The translations under genes and the position numbers were made by a program. A DNA stretch of 64,000 bases from Photobacterium ganghwense (lineage in GTDB: Bacteria > Pseudomonadota > Gammaproteobacteria > Enterobacterales > Vibrionaceae): assembly GCF_003025595.1 (NCBI RefSeq), contig NZ_PYMI01000004.1, positions 248,001-312,000 of the forward strand, in the 5' to 3' direction. A model generated the notes under the pieces. The model was given only the letters and a program-made list of their open reading frames with translations, had not been told where the DNA came from and did no database searches. Shown in pieces: positions 34,512 to 44,209 of the stretch (position 1 is the first letter of the stretch; each line of letters opens with the position of its first letter).

Positions 34512-35394
34512 CGGTTTCTCGCCTTCACTCAGCAATGAAGCTGTACAAAGCAAAAAGCCCGGTACAGAGACGCTACAGAATCCGCTGATGCTACAACGCC
34601 ATAGTGCCGATTCTACGCGTAAGAACCTTACAGGTCGTCAAACTGCCGGGCTTGGGATGCAGCTGATGCGTTTCGGGATCAGTGTGGCTGTCATTCTTGG
34701 TCTCTGGCAGTCTTGCGTCACCCTGTTTGAGCTACCGCCTTTTATTTTGCCAGGTCCTCTCGCCGTGTTTACCAAGCTGGTAGAGCGCTTTGATGTGCTG
34801 TGGCAGCACACACTGGTGACCGGCAGCGAAGTGATTCTTGGCCTGATGCTGGGCCTGACCATGGGACTGTTTTTCGCGCTGCAGATGCTGTTGTTTGCAC
34901 CGCTGCGCCGTTGGTTATTGCCGATTTTGATCACCAGTCAGGCAATTCCGGTGTTCGCAATCGCGCCTATTCTGATGCTCTGGCTGGGGTATGGTATTGC
35001 ATCAAAAGTCGTCATGGCAGCACTGATTATCTTTTTCCCAGTCACAACCTGCTGTTACGACGGGTTACGGCACACACCTCACGGTTACCTGGATCTTGCC
35101 AAAACCATGGGAGCAACGCGCTGGCAACTGTTGTGGCGAATCCGACTACCTGCTGCCCTGCCTGCCTTAGCGTCCGGTATTCGGGTTGCTGTCGTGGTCG
35201 CGCCGATTGGCGCAGTGATCGGAGAATGGGTCGGCTCCAGTGAGGGACTGGGCTACATCATGCTCCAGGCCAATGCCCGAATGTTTGTTGATGAGATGTT
35301 TGCCGCCCTGTTCATTCTGGCTTTCTTCTCGGTCACCCTTTACTTCGCAGCCGATATGCTGCTGAAAAAAGCCATTCCATGGCAAAAACAATAA
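34504..35394 (+). CDS. thiX: ABC transporter permease for thiamine pyrimidine precursor
   Basis: 296 residues. The ATG at 34504 is preferred (GGAG 7 bases upstream) over 34498. A hydrophilic N-terminus of about 55 residues is longer than usual. About six membrane helices follow, with the EAA-type coupling loop LAKTMGATRWQLLWRIRLPAALPAL. Overlaps the ATPase stop. Partner of ThiY and ThiZ. Confidence 0.92.
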   Translation: MADGFSPSLSNEAVQSKKPGTETLQNPLMLQRHSADSTRKNLTGRQTAGLGMQLMRFGISVAVILGLWQSCVTLFELPPFILPGPLAVFTKLVERFDVLWQHTLVTGSEVILGLMLGLTMGLFFALQMLLFAPLRRWLLPILITSQAIPVFAIAPILMLWLGYGIASKVVMAALIIFFPVTTCCYDGLRHTPHGYLDLAKTMGATRWQLLWRIRLPAALPALASGIRVAVVVAPIGAVIGEWVGSSEGLGYIMLQANARMFVDEMFAALFILAFFSVTLYFAADMLLKKAIPWQKQ

Positions 35395-35429
35395 CGTCAT
35401 TTCGCTTGCACAATCAAAAGGAATACACA

Positions 35430-36377
35430 ATGAAATCCCCGATTAAACCGTCTCACCTGTTAGCGACGCTGCTGTCCCTGACAGCCTTCAATGCGGCCGC
35501 TGCCGAAAAAGTGACCCTAATGCTGGACTGGTTCGTAAACCCGAACCACGGCCCAATTATTCTGGCAAAAGAAAAAGGCTGGTTTGCCGAACAAGGTCTG
35601 GAGGTCGAGATTCAGGAACCCGCCGATCCGAGTGTGCCGGACAAGCTGGTTGCCGCCGGTAAAATTGATCTGGCCGTGTCGTACCAGAGCACGCTGATTT
35701 CATCAACAGCTGCCAAGCTGCCGCTGGTTCGCTCTGCCACACTGATTTCCGGCCCGCTGAACTCACTGATTGTGCTGAATAAGTCGGGAATTCACTCTCT
35801 GGCCGATCTGAAAGGTAAAAAGATTGGTGTCGCCATTGGCGGAAATGAAGATGCCACCATCGGCACCATGCTGCGCTCTGCCGGTGCCGAGATGGATAAC
35901 GTCCAGATTATCAACGTAGGCTGGGCACTGTCTTCATCTCTGGCTTCTGGCAAAGTAGATGCCATCTGGGGCGGATTACGCAACTTCGAACTGAACCAGC
36001 TTGAGCTGGAAGGCTACGAGGCGACGGCCTTTTATCCGGAAGAGCACGGCGTTCCTCCTTACGATGAACTGATCTTTGTCGCGAACAAGAACAAATACGA
36101 TCCTGAAGTTATCGCCAAATTCAACCAGGCGCTGGAAAAAGCCACGGTTTACCTGATCAACCACCCGGAGCAAGCCTGGAAAGAGTTTGTAGCTTACTCT
36201 CCAGACACACTGAACAATGATCTAAACCGCCACGCCTGGGAAGATACCCTGACCCGCTTTGCGCTGCGTCCGGGGGCCGTCGAGCTGAAACGCTACGATG
36301 ACTATGCCGCCTTCATGAAAAAGTTCGACATTATCAAGAGCGTACCGGCCGCTAAAGACTATGTACTGACGTTCTGA
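35430..36377 (+). CDS. thiY: Periplasmic pyrimidine-binding protein
   Basis: 315 residues, NMT1/THI5-like. Signal peptide MKSPIKPSHLLATLLSLTAFNAAAA, then VTLMLDWFVNPNHGPIILAKEKGWF, the family opening that binds the pyrimidine. AAGGA is 7 bases before the ATG. ThiY captures N-formyl-4-amino-5-aminomethyl-2-methylpyrimidine, a thiamine breakdown product that TenA and its partners turn into HMP. 35 bp separate it from the permease gene. Confidence 0.93.
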   Translation: MKSPIKPSHLLATLLSLTAFNAAAAEKVTLMLDWFVNPNHGPIILAKEKGWFAEQGLEVEIQEPADPSVPDKLVAAGKIDLAVSYQSTLISSTAAKLPLVRSATLISGPLNSLIVLNKSGIHSLADLKGKKIGVAIGGNEDATIGTMLRSAGAEMDNVQIINVGWALSSSLASGKVDAIWGGLRNFELNQLELEGYEATAFYPEEHGVPPYDELIFVANKNKYDPEVIAKFNQALEKATVYLINHPEQAWKEFVAYSPDTLNNDLNRHAWEDTLTRFALRPGAVELKRYDDYAAFMKKFDIIKSVPAAKDYVLTF

Positions 36378-36384
36378 TTCACCT

Positions 36385-36464
36385 CGCAGCCCGGCGCAAA
36401 ACCAGCAAAAACCGCAAACAGCAATTTGCCTGAGTTTAGTGTGATAAGCCGGCACCGGGCTGCG
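36385..36464 (+). other. Intercistronic inverted repeat between thiY and tenA
   Basis: CGCAGCCCGG (36385-36394) and CCGGGCTGCG (36455-36464) are perfect reverse complements, enclosing 60 bases that can fold further. It is the only sizeable gap in the operon. It may dampen or stabilise tenA expression. Confidence 0.6.
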
Positions 36465-36504
36465 TGCCTTGGCGATAACAAAACACAACCAAGAGAGAAT
36501 ACTG

Positions 36505-37176
36505 ATGGACCATAAAGAGCTGATTCAATACTGCCAACAGGACTGGGCAGAATACACCGAGCACGAATTCGTTATTCAGCTTGCGCATGGTGAGCTGAAC
36601 AAACACGCCTATCTGCATTACCTGAAACAAGACTTCCTGTTCCTTAAGCACTATTCACGGGCGTATGCGCTGGCCATTTACAAGTCAGTCACGCTGGAGG
36701 AAATGCGAGAGCCCCTACCTAGCCTGACAGCTCTGCTGCAAACCGAAATGTCACACCACGTGGCATATTGCGGCACCTGGGGGCTGACAGAGCGTGATAT
36801 GGAAGCCGAGCCGGAAGATTTTGGTACGGTCAGCTACACCCGCTATGTACTGGATACTGGTATGGCGGGAGACAGAACCGATCTGTTTGTAGCTTTAGCG
36901 CCTTGTGCTATCGGCTACGGGGTGATTGGCCAGCAACTACTGGCTAACAACGAAACCGTATTGGAAGGTAATGCTTACCGGAGCTGGATTGAGCTTTATG
37001 GCGGCGAAGAATTTCAGGCAGGGATGGCAACAACAATTGAACGCCTGGATGCGATGCTGAAAGAAATTCCGCTTAACAGCCAGCGCGGGCAGCGTTTGTG
37101 TGAGATATTTAAAACCGCAACCCGCATGGAAGTCGCCTTCTGGCAACAGGGCATGAATGCCGCCCAGCCGATTTAA
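36505..37176 (+). CDS. tenA: TenA thiaminase II / aminopyrimidine aminohydrolase
   Basis: 223 residues from the ATG at 36505. All-helical TenA fold with the active-site aspartate in LKQDFLFLKHYSRAYA, the nucleophile cysteine and tyrosine in LAPCAIGYGVIGQ, and the glutamate in RMEVAFWQQ. Hydrolyses aminopyrimidine to HMP in salvage. Last gene of the operon. A GC-rich hairpin follows. Confidence 0.95.
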   Translation: MDHKELIQYCQQDWAEYTEHEFVIQLAHGELNKHAYLHYLKQDFLFLKHYSRAYALAIYKSVTLEEMREPLPSLTALLQTEMSHHVAYCGTWGLTERDMEAEPEDFGTVSYTRYVLDTGMAGDRTDLFVALAPCAIGYGVIGQQLLANNETVLEGNAYRSWIELYGGEEFQAGMATTIERLDAMLKEIPLNSQRGQRLCEIFKTATRMEVAFWQQGMNAAQPI

Positions 37177-37207
37177 CGGCAGTATCCTGGGTGTGTCTGT
37201 TCAGATC

Positions 37208-37231
37208 AGAGGGGGCTATTCAGCCCCCTCT
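37208..37231 (+). terminator. Hairpin ending the thi operon
   Basis: AGAGGGGGCT-ATTC-AGCCCCCTCT perfect stem, followed by CTC rather than a T-run. Confidence 0.75.
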
Positions 37232-37394
37232 CTCAAACGCCCTGTCTATACGGATTCCGACCTTATCGTCGCAGCATTTATCTAGCCTTTAGTGGCGGCG
37301 ATAAGGTGTCTGAAGCGACAAGGTTTCTGAAGCAACAAGGCAATTCAGCCGATATGTTAACTGGCTTGTTGGCCTCACTGGGCTCTGGCGTCGC

Positions 37395-38063
37395 TTAACT
37401 GGTGCTCTCTTCTGGCTCTTTTGCCACTAGATGACCGTCAAACCCCAGCTTCACCAGTTCATTAAAAGCTGCCCACACATCGTCAGGAATGTCCTGTTCA
37501 ATGGCAAAACCATATTGTGGGTACACTTTAATCCGTTCCAAATCCCCCACCATCACGTTCACAACGTCACAAAAGGACAAGTGGTCATCCGGGTAGTTGT
37601 CAAAGCTGATTGGCGGAGAGGCAACCATCACCTCTTTGCCCGGCCACTGACACATGAAGGTCGCATAGCTGCGGCGTTCCATAAATGGCTTTTGCACCAA
37701 AATAAAACGCTGTGGTGCCAAGCCTTTGGCTTCAAGTAAGGCGCGGGTAAACTGGATATTTTCTCCGGTGTTGGTCGACTGTGGCTCAATCAGAATATCG
37801 GAAGCAGGTACGCCCATATCCGTTGCGATAGCAGCGAAAGCTTCAGCTTCTGATGCGTCAAACAGTCCTTGGGTCAGTTCACCAACACCGCCGGAGAAAA
37901 CCAGATAAGGAGCAAAGCCATCAAGGTAAAGTTGTGCTGCATATTCAGCGACCCGAAGGTCATTACTACATAGCACGACAATGCAATCGGCGGGAGACAA
38001 GGTGTGATTGAGCTGGTGATAATTCCATACCTTGGTGGCCAGGGCATGAACCGTTGATGACAT
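37395..38063 (-). CDS. YdcF/DUF218-family protein
   Basis: 222 residues, ATG at 38063 (AGGAG 7 bases upstream). DUF218 core: ADCIVVLCSNDLRVAEYAAQLY, LVFSGGVGELTQG, then STNTGENIQFTRALL and FILVQKPFMERRSYATF. E. coli YdcF binds S-adenosylmethionine; the cellular role is unknown. No membrane anchor, unlike SanA/YgjQ-type members. Stand-alone. Confidence 0.88.
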   Translation of the reverse strand: MSSTVHALATKVWNYHQLNHTLSPADCIVVLCSNDLRVAEYAAQLYLDGFAPYLVFSGGVGELTQGLFDASEAEAFAAIATDMGVPASDILIEPQSTNTGENIQFTRALLEAKGLAPQRFILVQKPFMERRSYATFMCQWPGKEVMVASPPISFDNYPDDHLSFCDVVNVMVGDLERIKVYPQYGFAIEQDIPDDVWAAFNELVKLGFDGHLVAKEPEESTS

Positions 38064-38363
38064 AGCATTACTCCTTATCAGTGGGATATTTCCATCGAAT
38101 GTCATCACCATACATCACGGTATGTGTAAGAAGGTAACAAGCAGGTCATTGCCTCGAATTCAGAATGAGGCAATGTGAACCGTGATTCGCAGGTGAGTTC
38201 ACGACATTCTTTTGCGCGATCTCAATCAGATGCTTTCAGTATACAGTGGCGAAATCAAATGACGGCTTGATGACAATCATTGCAAGCCGTCTTCTGAGCA
38301 TTTTTCACCCGAATAACCTGACAGGGAAGAAATTATAACGCTGACCTGAAAACTGACTGGTAA

Positions 38364-38906
38364 TCAGGCGCGATGCCACCACTCAGGATTGATCGTGCAG
38401 CTCTTTTCACCGGCACTCAGCCACCCCTGCTCACCTTCAATGGTCAGCTGCAACTGCATTGAACGCTCAGTCAAGTCTTCCAGTTCTGCCAATGTCTGAT
38501 CATTAACAAACATCACGGAAATATTGCCATACTGCTGAATTTTGGTTTTGTTCTGCTGCCACCAAATTGGCGCGGCATTATCACCATAAGCCACAATCAG
38601 CGCTTTCTTTGCACGGTGTGCCGCTTTCTTCAGTCGTTTCTCATCGGGTAAACCAAGATCAATCCATAGTTCGATCTCATCACTCAGGTTTTTAATCCAG
38701 AGATCCGGCTCATCAGTATCGCACAGCCCCTTGGTGAACAGCAGATCTTCATCCGCATTCAGTCCCCAGGTAATCAGTCTGAGCATTAGACGCTGAACAG
38801 TTTCAGAAGGGTGACACGCCAAGGTGTGAGACTTGTCGATGTATACATGACGATCAAGATCCGCCACATTGATGTGTGCTTTGTAAATAGTGGCTTTAAG
38901 CGCCAT
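38364..38906 (-). CDS. yaeQ: YaeQ-family protein
   Basis: 180 residues, the full YaeQ length: ALKATIYKAHINVADLDRHVY at the start, WGLNADEDLLFTKGLCDTDEPDLW in the middle and AELEDLTERSMQLQLTIEGEQGWLS near the end. The fold is PD-(D/E)XK nuclease-like. It has been linked to suppression of rfaH phenotypes, but its function is not established. Stand-alone. Confidence 0.93.
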   Translation of the reverse strand: MALKATIYKAHINVADLDRHVYIDKSHTLACHPSETVQRLMLRLITWGLNADEDLLFTKGLCDTDEPDLWIKNLSDEIELWIDLGLPDEKRLKKAAHRAKKALIVAYGDNAAPIWWQQNKTKIQQYGNISVMFVNDQTLAELEDLTERSMQLQLTIEGEQGWLSAGEKSCTINPEWWHRA

Positions 38907-39068
38907 AACAGTGTTCCCTAAACATTCCCCTTTTGGGGTAAATACGCGACCGAAAGCAGTTTAGTGTCAACTGACTGACGGTTCAATTTCCAAAAGATAC
39001 CTTTTAACGATACCTGAAGGTTTAATGAGAGGAATATCAACCAATAACGGAAAGGATTACATTCAGTC

Positions 39069-39440
39069 TCAATCCAGCAGTGACCACAGCAGTTGTGAGT
39101 CTTTATCACTCTGCAGGATAAGTTGCTCCTTTCGCGCTTTTGTCAGCCGTTTTATCCGATATTCCAACTGCATCGCTGTCCGTTTATCACCAACACTATG
39201 CGACCAGACAAGAGACAGCGGACCTTTTCCTTTCAGATACTTTGCCCCTCGGGGCGAGGACTGATGCTCCTCAAAACGGCGATTGACGTCTGTCGTCACA
39301 CCACAATAAAGCTGGTCTCGGGCCGTTCTGATTAAATAGACCGACCAGATAGCCTGTTTCTTGCAAGTCTGTTTCTGAAGAGCCTGATCTGTGAAATCCT
39401 GTGTGGAGAGGATCGGTTCACTGGCGGTTGGCAATTCCAT
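39069..39440 (-). CDS. GIY-YIG nuclease-like protein (YhbQ-type)
   Basis: 123 residues from the ATG at 39440 (AGGA 6 bases upstream). GIY-YIG domain: WSVYLIRTARDQLYCGVTTDVNRRFEEH with the catalytic arginine, then YRIKRLTKARKEQLI. The family glutamate is in MQLEYRIKRL. The first 45 residues are an unusual extension for YhbQ-like proteins (normally about 100 residues). Role unknown; possibly DNA repair-related. Confidence 0.87.
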   Translation of the reverse strand: MELPTASEPILSTQDFTDQALQKQTCKKQAIWSVYLIRTARDQLYCGVTTDVNRRFEEHQSSPRGAKYLKGKGPLSLVWSHSVGDKRTAMQLEYRIKRLTKARKEQLILQSDKDSQLLWSLLD

Positions 39441-39552
39441 CGAAAGTCCTGACACTCTCAACTCTACTCTTTTAACCACTCATCAATGATGTGGATAACC
39501 AAAGAGTAGATAACTTGATTGGCAAAGTGTTAAGAAAGACGCAGCCTAACAC

Positions 39553-39580
39553 AAAAAAGCCCGGCACTGCCGGGCTTTGT
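39553..39580. terminator. Terminator after yceH
   Basis: AAAGCCCGGC-ACT-GCCGGGCTTT, 14 bp beyond the yceH stop on the minus strand; A/T-rich on both sides. Confidence 0.85.
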
Positions 39581-39592
39581 GTAAAAACAGAA

Positions 39593-40258
39593 TTAAGAGG
39601 TTAAAGATTCGACCAAGGCTTTCAATTCCGCCACTTCCTGCTTCAGGGCTTCAACCTCACTCTCAAGCGCTTCAATACGTTCAGACGCAGCAGATGAAAC
39701 CGGTGCAGCTGAAGCGGCAGCCTGTTGCAAAGCGTCCAGATCCACTTCTCCGCTGAACAGATGCATATAGCGGGAGTCACGTTTACCCGGCTCTTTAGGC
39801 AGTTTTACGACAAACGGCCCCTTCGGGTGTTCAGCCAGATCATTGAGAACCTGTTCCGCTTCCCTGACATCTTTAAAATCACAAAGACGATTGGTACGAG
39901 TACGAATTTCACCGGCAGTCTGAGGACCACGCAGTAATAACACACAAATGACCGCTTTTTCCTGCTGGCTGAACTGGAACGTGCTGAACTCTGTATTACA
40001 GAATCGGTGCTGATACTTTGACACGCGACTGCCAAAGCCTGCGGTCACTTCCTGAATAATACGCTTTACTTTCAACGCTTCGACCGTATCCTGCACATCC
40101 GCTTCTTCCAGCGCCATCACAGGATCACGATTACTTTTCTGATTACAGGCAGTCGTCAGACTGTTTAATGTTAATGGGTATTGATCAGGTGTGGTTACCT
40201 CTTTCTCTAGTAAGCAACCGACAACACGCGCTTCTGTTTGTGAAAAGCAAATATCCAT
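39593..40258 (-). CDS. yceH: YceH / DUF480 family protein
   Basis: 221 residues. Two winged-helix-like halves: [25 protein letters not shown] and [24 protein letters not shown] coiled-coil tail follows (about 190-220, [21 protein letters not shown]). Conserved, function unknown; the fold suggests nucleic-acid binding. Stand-alone. Confidence 0.93.
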   Translation of the reverse strand: MDICFSQTEARVVGCLLEKEVTTPDQYPLTLNSLTTACNQKSNRDPVMALEEADVQDTVEALKVKRIIQEVTAGFGSRVSKYQHRFCNTEFSTFQFSQQEKAVICVLLLRGPQTAGEIRTRTNRLCDFKDVREAEQVLNDLAEHPKGPFVVKLPKEPGKRDSRYMHLFSGEVDLDALQQAAASAAPVSSAASERIEALESEVEALKQEVAELKALVESLTS

Positions 40259-40628
40259 GATCTTCCCTCACCCTTTTTTCAACAATACAAATTCAACTGG
40301 GCACCTGCCAGCACTGACAAATCAACCGGTTAGAACCTGTGATTAAGAGAGAAAGATACCCACTGGAATACGCACTGGTTTGAAGGAGATTAGCACGCTC
40401 TGCCGGAACGGCAAGCATCTTGGGTGTCGATTGGTGCTAAAAACGCCAAATCGTCGTCATTGAGGAAAATAATGTTAGCGCTGTCATAGAAAAAGCGGCC
40501 GCACAATTTATTTTATTGCAGCCACTTCAATACGCTGATTGTTTATCGGTTCATTTATAGACGGAATGTTGCTGTCGAGGAAACCAGACACTTCAGAGAC
40601 CAAGTACTCGATATTTGTGTACCAGACA
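40259..40628. other. Intergenic region downstream of the diguanylate cyclase
   Basis: No gene supported. The DGC frame ends at 40629. One minus-strand frame tail (40508-40628) reads vaguely like an OmpA/MotB fragment but has no start of its own. Confidence 0.5.
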
Positions 40629-41576
40629 TCAGGTGAACTCTGCCGCCACAAAGCGGTTACGCCCCTGCTCCTTGGCTTTATACAAAACTTTATCCACGAT
40701 TTCGTACATGTTCTCAGCCGTCTCCAGCCCTGTAGGCACCCATGACACCATCCCCTGACTAACAGTGACAATATCTGACGTCAGGGACTTAGAATGTGGA
40801 ATTTCCAGCCGTTGAATGCCGTCTTTGAGGCGTTCACATTCGCGAACAGCTCGGGTTTTATCGCAATTACTCAGCAGCACCACAAACTCTTCACCGCCGT
40901 AACGCGCGGCCAGTTCTCCGGCTCGACTGAAGTTTTTCCGCAGTTCATCCGCAACGGCCTGCAGGCAACGATCGCCTTCCAGGTGGCCGTAATGATCGTT
41001 AAAGAGCTTAAAGTGATCCACGTCGATCATAATCATGGTCATCGGGAAATTATTGCGACCATGCCATGCCAGCAACTCTGTCAGCTTCTGATCCAGATAG
41101 CGACGGTTTGCCAACTGAGTCAGGCCGTCTTCATTGACCTGCTGTGACAACAGCTCATTGGCCTGCTCAAGTTTCTCTGAGGTTTCTTTAAGCTGGTGAC
41201 GCATATGCGCTATACGCTGCATGGCTTTGAGCTTGGCCGCGAGCACAATTTTGTTGACCGGCTTCACCAGATAGTCATCGCCGCCCATATCAATAGCCGT
41301 CGCGATCATTTCAGGTTCATCATGACCACTGAGGAAGATAATGGGGATCCAGTCCGGGTGTTTAATGCGGATTTTCTCCGCCACTTCAGTGCCGCTCATG
41401 TCAGGCATACTGACATCAAGCAGGATTAAGTCAGGGTCAAATAAGGGATATTTGTCAATAGCCTCCTGCCCGGAAGCAACGGCTTCGACAATATGCCCCA
41501 GACGCTGCAGGCGCATCGCCAACTGCATCCTTTCCAGATGCACATCGTCTACCAGTAGTATCCGCATTGCTTCCAT
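40629..41576 (-). CDS. Response regulator with diguanylate cyclase output (REC-GGDEF)
   Basis: 315 residues. Receiver domain (1-120) with acid pair D10/D11, phospho-acceptor D54 (LILLDVSMPDM) and K105. A helical linker (125-148) leads to GGDEF (about 150-312) with IDVDHFKLFNDHYGH and active site GGEEF (227-231). The position of the RxxD product-inhibition site, five residues before GGEEF, reads RAGE, so feedback by c-di-GMP may be weak. It makes c-di-GMP when phosphorylated. No kinase is adjacent; the H-NOX kinase at 13632 is a speculative upstream partner through an unlinked phosphotransfer protein. Confidence 0.92.
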   Translation of the reverse strand: MEAMRILLVDDVHLERMQLAMRLQRLGHIVEAVASGQEAIDKYPLFDPDLILLDVSMPDMSGTEVAEKIRIKHPDWIPIIFLSGHDEPEMIATAIDMGGDDYLVKPVNKIVLAAKLKAMQRIAHMRHQLKETSEKLEQANELLSQQVNEDGLTQLANRRYLDQKLTELLAWHGRNNFPMTMIMIDVDHFKLFNDHYGHLEGDRCLQAVADELRKNFSRAGELAARYGGEEFVVLLSNCDKTRAVRECERLKDGIQRLEIPHSKSLTSDIVTVSQGMVSWVPTGLETAENMYEIVDKVLYKAKEQGRNRFVAAEFT

Positions 41577-41846
41577 GTCGGCATCCCTTTGATTTAGAGT
41601 CTTTTCCTTTAGATAAGTTATAGCACAGGTTGCTTATTTCCCCAGCATTGCCTCAATACTAACCACAGCAAATGCATTGAACGTGATTCTGATAACAAGT
41701 TTGATGTGTACGCGAGAAGTCTTTGCGAGAATCTATCGCAAATTACGCTATGCTAATCCTGCTTCATCCTGCGGTTCGCTGTTGACATTTTGTCACAGGA
41801 CTATAGGATTCCGACCCTCAATCTTTACATGCTGTAGGAACTAGCG

Positions 41847-42293
41847 ATGTCTGATATCGTAAACACTGAAGAACAACTAGAAGAAACGCTGACACTGGAT
41901 GATTGCTCCCCTGAGCTTCGTCAGGTTGTTGAGTTTGAGCAAGTACCGGAAGAACTGCTGGGCATGCTGGTAAGTGTGTATAAAGCTTCTGAATCAACAA
42001 CACGTGAAGCGTGGGATCAGCTACCAGGCAGCGCACAAAACGTTCTGGATAACTTCGAACAGTTCCACGCTCTGGTTGCTCTGAGCCAAAGCTACTCTGG
42101 CATTGATTTCCTGGGTGAAATGCAGGAAACAGAAAAACCATCAGACATGACTGATGAAGAATTCGCTGAATACAAAGCAGTAATGCTGGATAAAGTGCTG
42201 CACAACTGCGTTAAAGACATGTGTAAGCAGCTGAAGAAAGCGCGCCGTCACCCACCAATGAAGCGTGAGTTTTTGGAAATCTTCAAAAAATAA
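41847..42293 (+). CDS. DUF3069-type protein
   Basis: 148 residues, acidic N-terminus (NTEEQLEETLTLDD) then an all-helical domain: SPELRQVVEFEQVPEELLGMLVS, AWDQLPGSAQNVLDNFEQFHALVALSQ and KDMCKQLKKARRHPPMKREFLEIF. This matches DUF3069, a Vibrionaceae/Shewanella family without known function. Own terminator. Confidence 0.85.
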   Translation: MSDIVNTEEQLEETLTLDDCSPELRQVVEFEQVPEELLGMLVSVYKASESTTREAWDQLPGSAQNVLDNFEQFHALVALSQSYSGIDFLGEMQETEKPSDMTDEEFAEYKAVMLDKVLHNCVKDMCKQLKKARRHPPMKREFLEIFKK

Positions 42294-42303
42294 TCATGCG
42301 CTT

Positions 42304-42325
42304 ACGGGGAGGTCAGCCTCCCCGT
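42304..42325 (+). terminator. GC-rich hairpin after DUF3069
   Basis: ACGGGGAGG-TCAG-CCTCCCCGT. Confidence 0.85.
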
Positions 42326-42495
42326 TCACGGTTCCACATCAGTTGTTAGTCATCAGTGATTAGTAAAAGCCTGCCAATCCAAGGTAATGGCCTGATAGAT
42401 TCTTATCAAAAAAATTTTTTATTGATAATTTAATGACTCTCTACCCGCTCCGAACAGGTATATTGGCCTGACAGTCGACAGCATCTCATTACACC

Positions 42496-43896
42496 ATGAA
42501 CACACACTTGCATTTACCACAGGATTCTTCCGACGTGTCTGAATCCGGCTCTGTGACGGCGTCACTAACAGCTCAAACGTCGCTTTGCCGATATGTGTTT
42601 AAGAATGAGTGCGAGTTTATTCCTCATCAGAGCCTGGTTCGCTCACAGCATCGCTCTTACCCGCTCAACTATTCTGAACACAACATTCTGAGCTACCTAC
42701 TGGCGCACAAGGCACATCCGGTCAGTAAAACGGATCTCCTGAAAGCAGGCTGGCCAGACCGGGTCGTTTCCGAAGCCTCTTTGTTTCAGGTCATCAGAAG
42801 CCTCAGGGTCAAGCTGGAAGAATCAGTGAAGGGCGAAGTTATCAAAACCGTCCCACGGGTTGGTTATCAGATTCCGGAAATCCGCATTGAACCGATAGTA
42901 ACGCAATCGCCGCAGGATCTTAAATCGCCCCCTCAGCATGAAAAAATAGGTGTCAAAGCATGGGTGATAGGGTCACTAATCGCAACTGGTGTTGTGGGTA
43001 CGTTGCTCTCGTTTGCGGTATCTCGAAACGCAGAATCTGAGCCTCAATTTCCGTTCGTCACCCATCAATATTTGCTGGATGCCAGCCAGATCACCGTGAT
43101 TGCTGGCACGCAGCCGGAAATCGAAGATCTTATCGCCAAATTAAATCAGCTTTATCACGACTATCAGCAGGTATCTGGATCTACTTTGAAGGTGCGCGTT
43201 TTCGCCTTTAAAGATGAACAGGCCTATTCTGTCTCATGGTGTCAGCTGAGTGATGATCGTAGCTGTCTTTCGGACACCGATTTTTCATTTGTGATTGCGC
43301 AAAACAACTGGGATGTATTTCATCAGTCAGCCCTGTCCCAACTGCCACAGAAACGCGCAACGCCGATCATTCAGACGGACATGGCACGCGAGCCCACCTC
43401 GCAAATCTATATTCAGTATGTCGACGATTCCGGCATCGATTCCAAAGTGGTTTATCAGTATGCTTCCCAGACCGCTGATGCCTCGTGGAGTTATTCGAAT
43501 ATGAGCTTTATCTCCGAAGCCGTATCGGATTACCACCATGTTTTGTCAATCAGTGCCACTGTTCTGCAAATGACGCCTAATCAATCGGCCACACTAGCAA
43601 CAGCTCAAGTGACACCAGAAATGTACCACTGGGCATATCAGTCAAATACGATCATTCAGGAAAATGCCTCAATGGCCATTCAGGCCGAAAATGCCCTGCG
43701 TCAGCACTACGAATCGCATGCACCTATGAATCAATTCCTGCTTTACCAGCAGCCCTATCTGGATTTGGTCTTTAACGAGTATCTGGGCATTTACTGGGTG
43801 CATAACAGCGAGAAAAACACGCTTTTCAGACCTACCGCGCCTTTGAAACAACGCACAGAGGCACAAGAAAATAGCGGCAATCATTTACAGCAATAA
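42496..43896 (+). CDS. ToxR-like membrane-spanning transcription regulator
   Basis: 466 residues. A cytoplasmic winged-helix DNA-binding domain (about 30-128; LNYSEHNILSYLLAHKAHPVSKTDLLKAGWPD, then SLFQVIRSLRVKLEE and IKTVPRVGYQI) is followed by one membrane helix (about 154-175) and a large periplasmic domain of about 290 residues. The periplasmic part carries a C249/C257 pair (WCQLSDDRSC), reminiscent of the redox-sensitive pair in ToxR but in a much larger domain. It resembles CadC/ToxR-type one-component sensors. No ToxS-like partner is adjacent. The cis/trans isomerase gene is 313 bp downstream, so that gene could be a target. Confidence 0.85.
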   Translation: MNTHLHLPQDSSDVSESGSVTASLTAQTSLCRYVFKNECEFIPHQSLVRSQHRSYPLNYSEHNILSYLLAHKAHPVSKTDLLKAGWPDRVVSEASLFQVIRSLRVKLEESVKGEVIKTVPRVGYQIPEIRIEPIVTQSPQDLKSPPQHEKIGVKAWVIGSLIATGVVGTLLSFAVSRNAESEPQFPFVTHQYLLDASQITVIAGTQPEIEDLIAKLNQLYHDYQQVSGSTLKVRVFAFKDEQAYSVSWCQLSDDRSCLSDTDFSFVIAQNNWDVFHQSALSQLPQKRATPIIQTDMAREPTSQIYIQYVDDSGIDSKVVYQYASQTADASWSYSNMSFISEAVSDYHHVLSISATVLQMTPNQSATLATAQVTPEMYHWAYQSNTIIQENASMAIQAENALRQHYESHAPMNQFLLYQQPYLDLVFNEYLGIYWVHNSEKNTLFRPTAPLKQRTEAQENSGNHLQQ

Positions 43897-44209
43897 CAAC
43901 GGATAGCATCGCAGGTTATTCGTTCTGCTATTTCTTCATAGTAGTATCAGTCATCTGCTCGTTACCGATGGCAGATAGCGAGAAAAGAATAACGCATTCC
44001 CTCCCAGCCTGCCCTGATAGTCAGCCAGTTCAATACCGGAAGCCTGGGCATTTCGCCGACAGCTCAGGTACAATTCATGCTTTCTCTCGATTTTGGGCAA
44101 ACGCTGCGCCAAGTTTGCTTCATTTGGGATTAGTCTTAAATTGATAAAGGTTATGCCCTTTGTCTATCGGAAGCAGTTTTGCATTCACTTTTTGCCGGTT
44201 TATTCATTC

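Noticed and set aside
40508..40771. Frame whose tail faintly resembles an OmpA/MotB C-terminus
   Set aside because: It begins inside the diguanylate cyclase gene in another frame, and the similarity is too short to support a gene or remnant.
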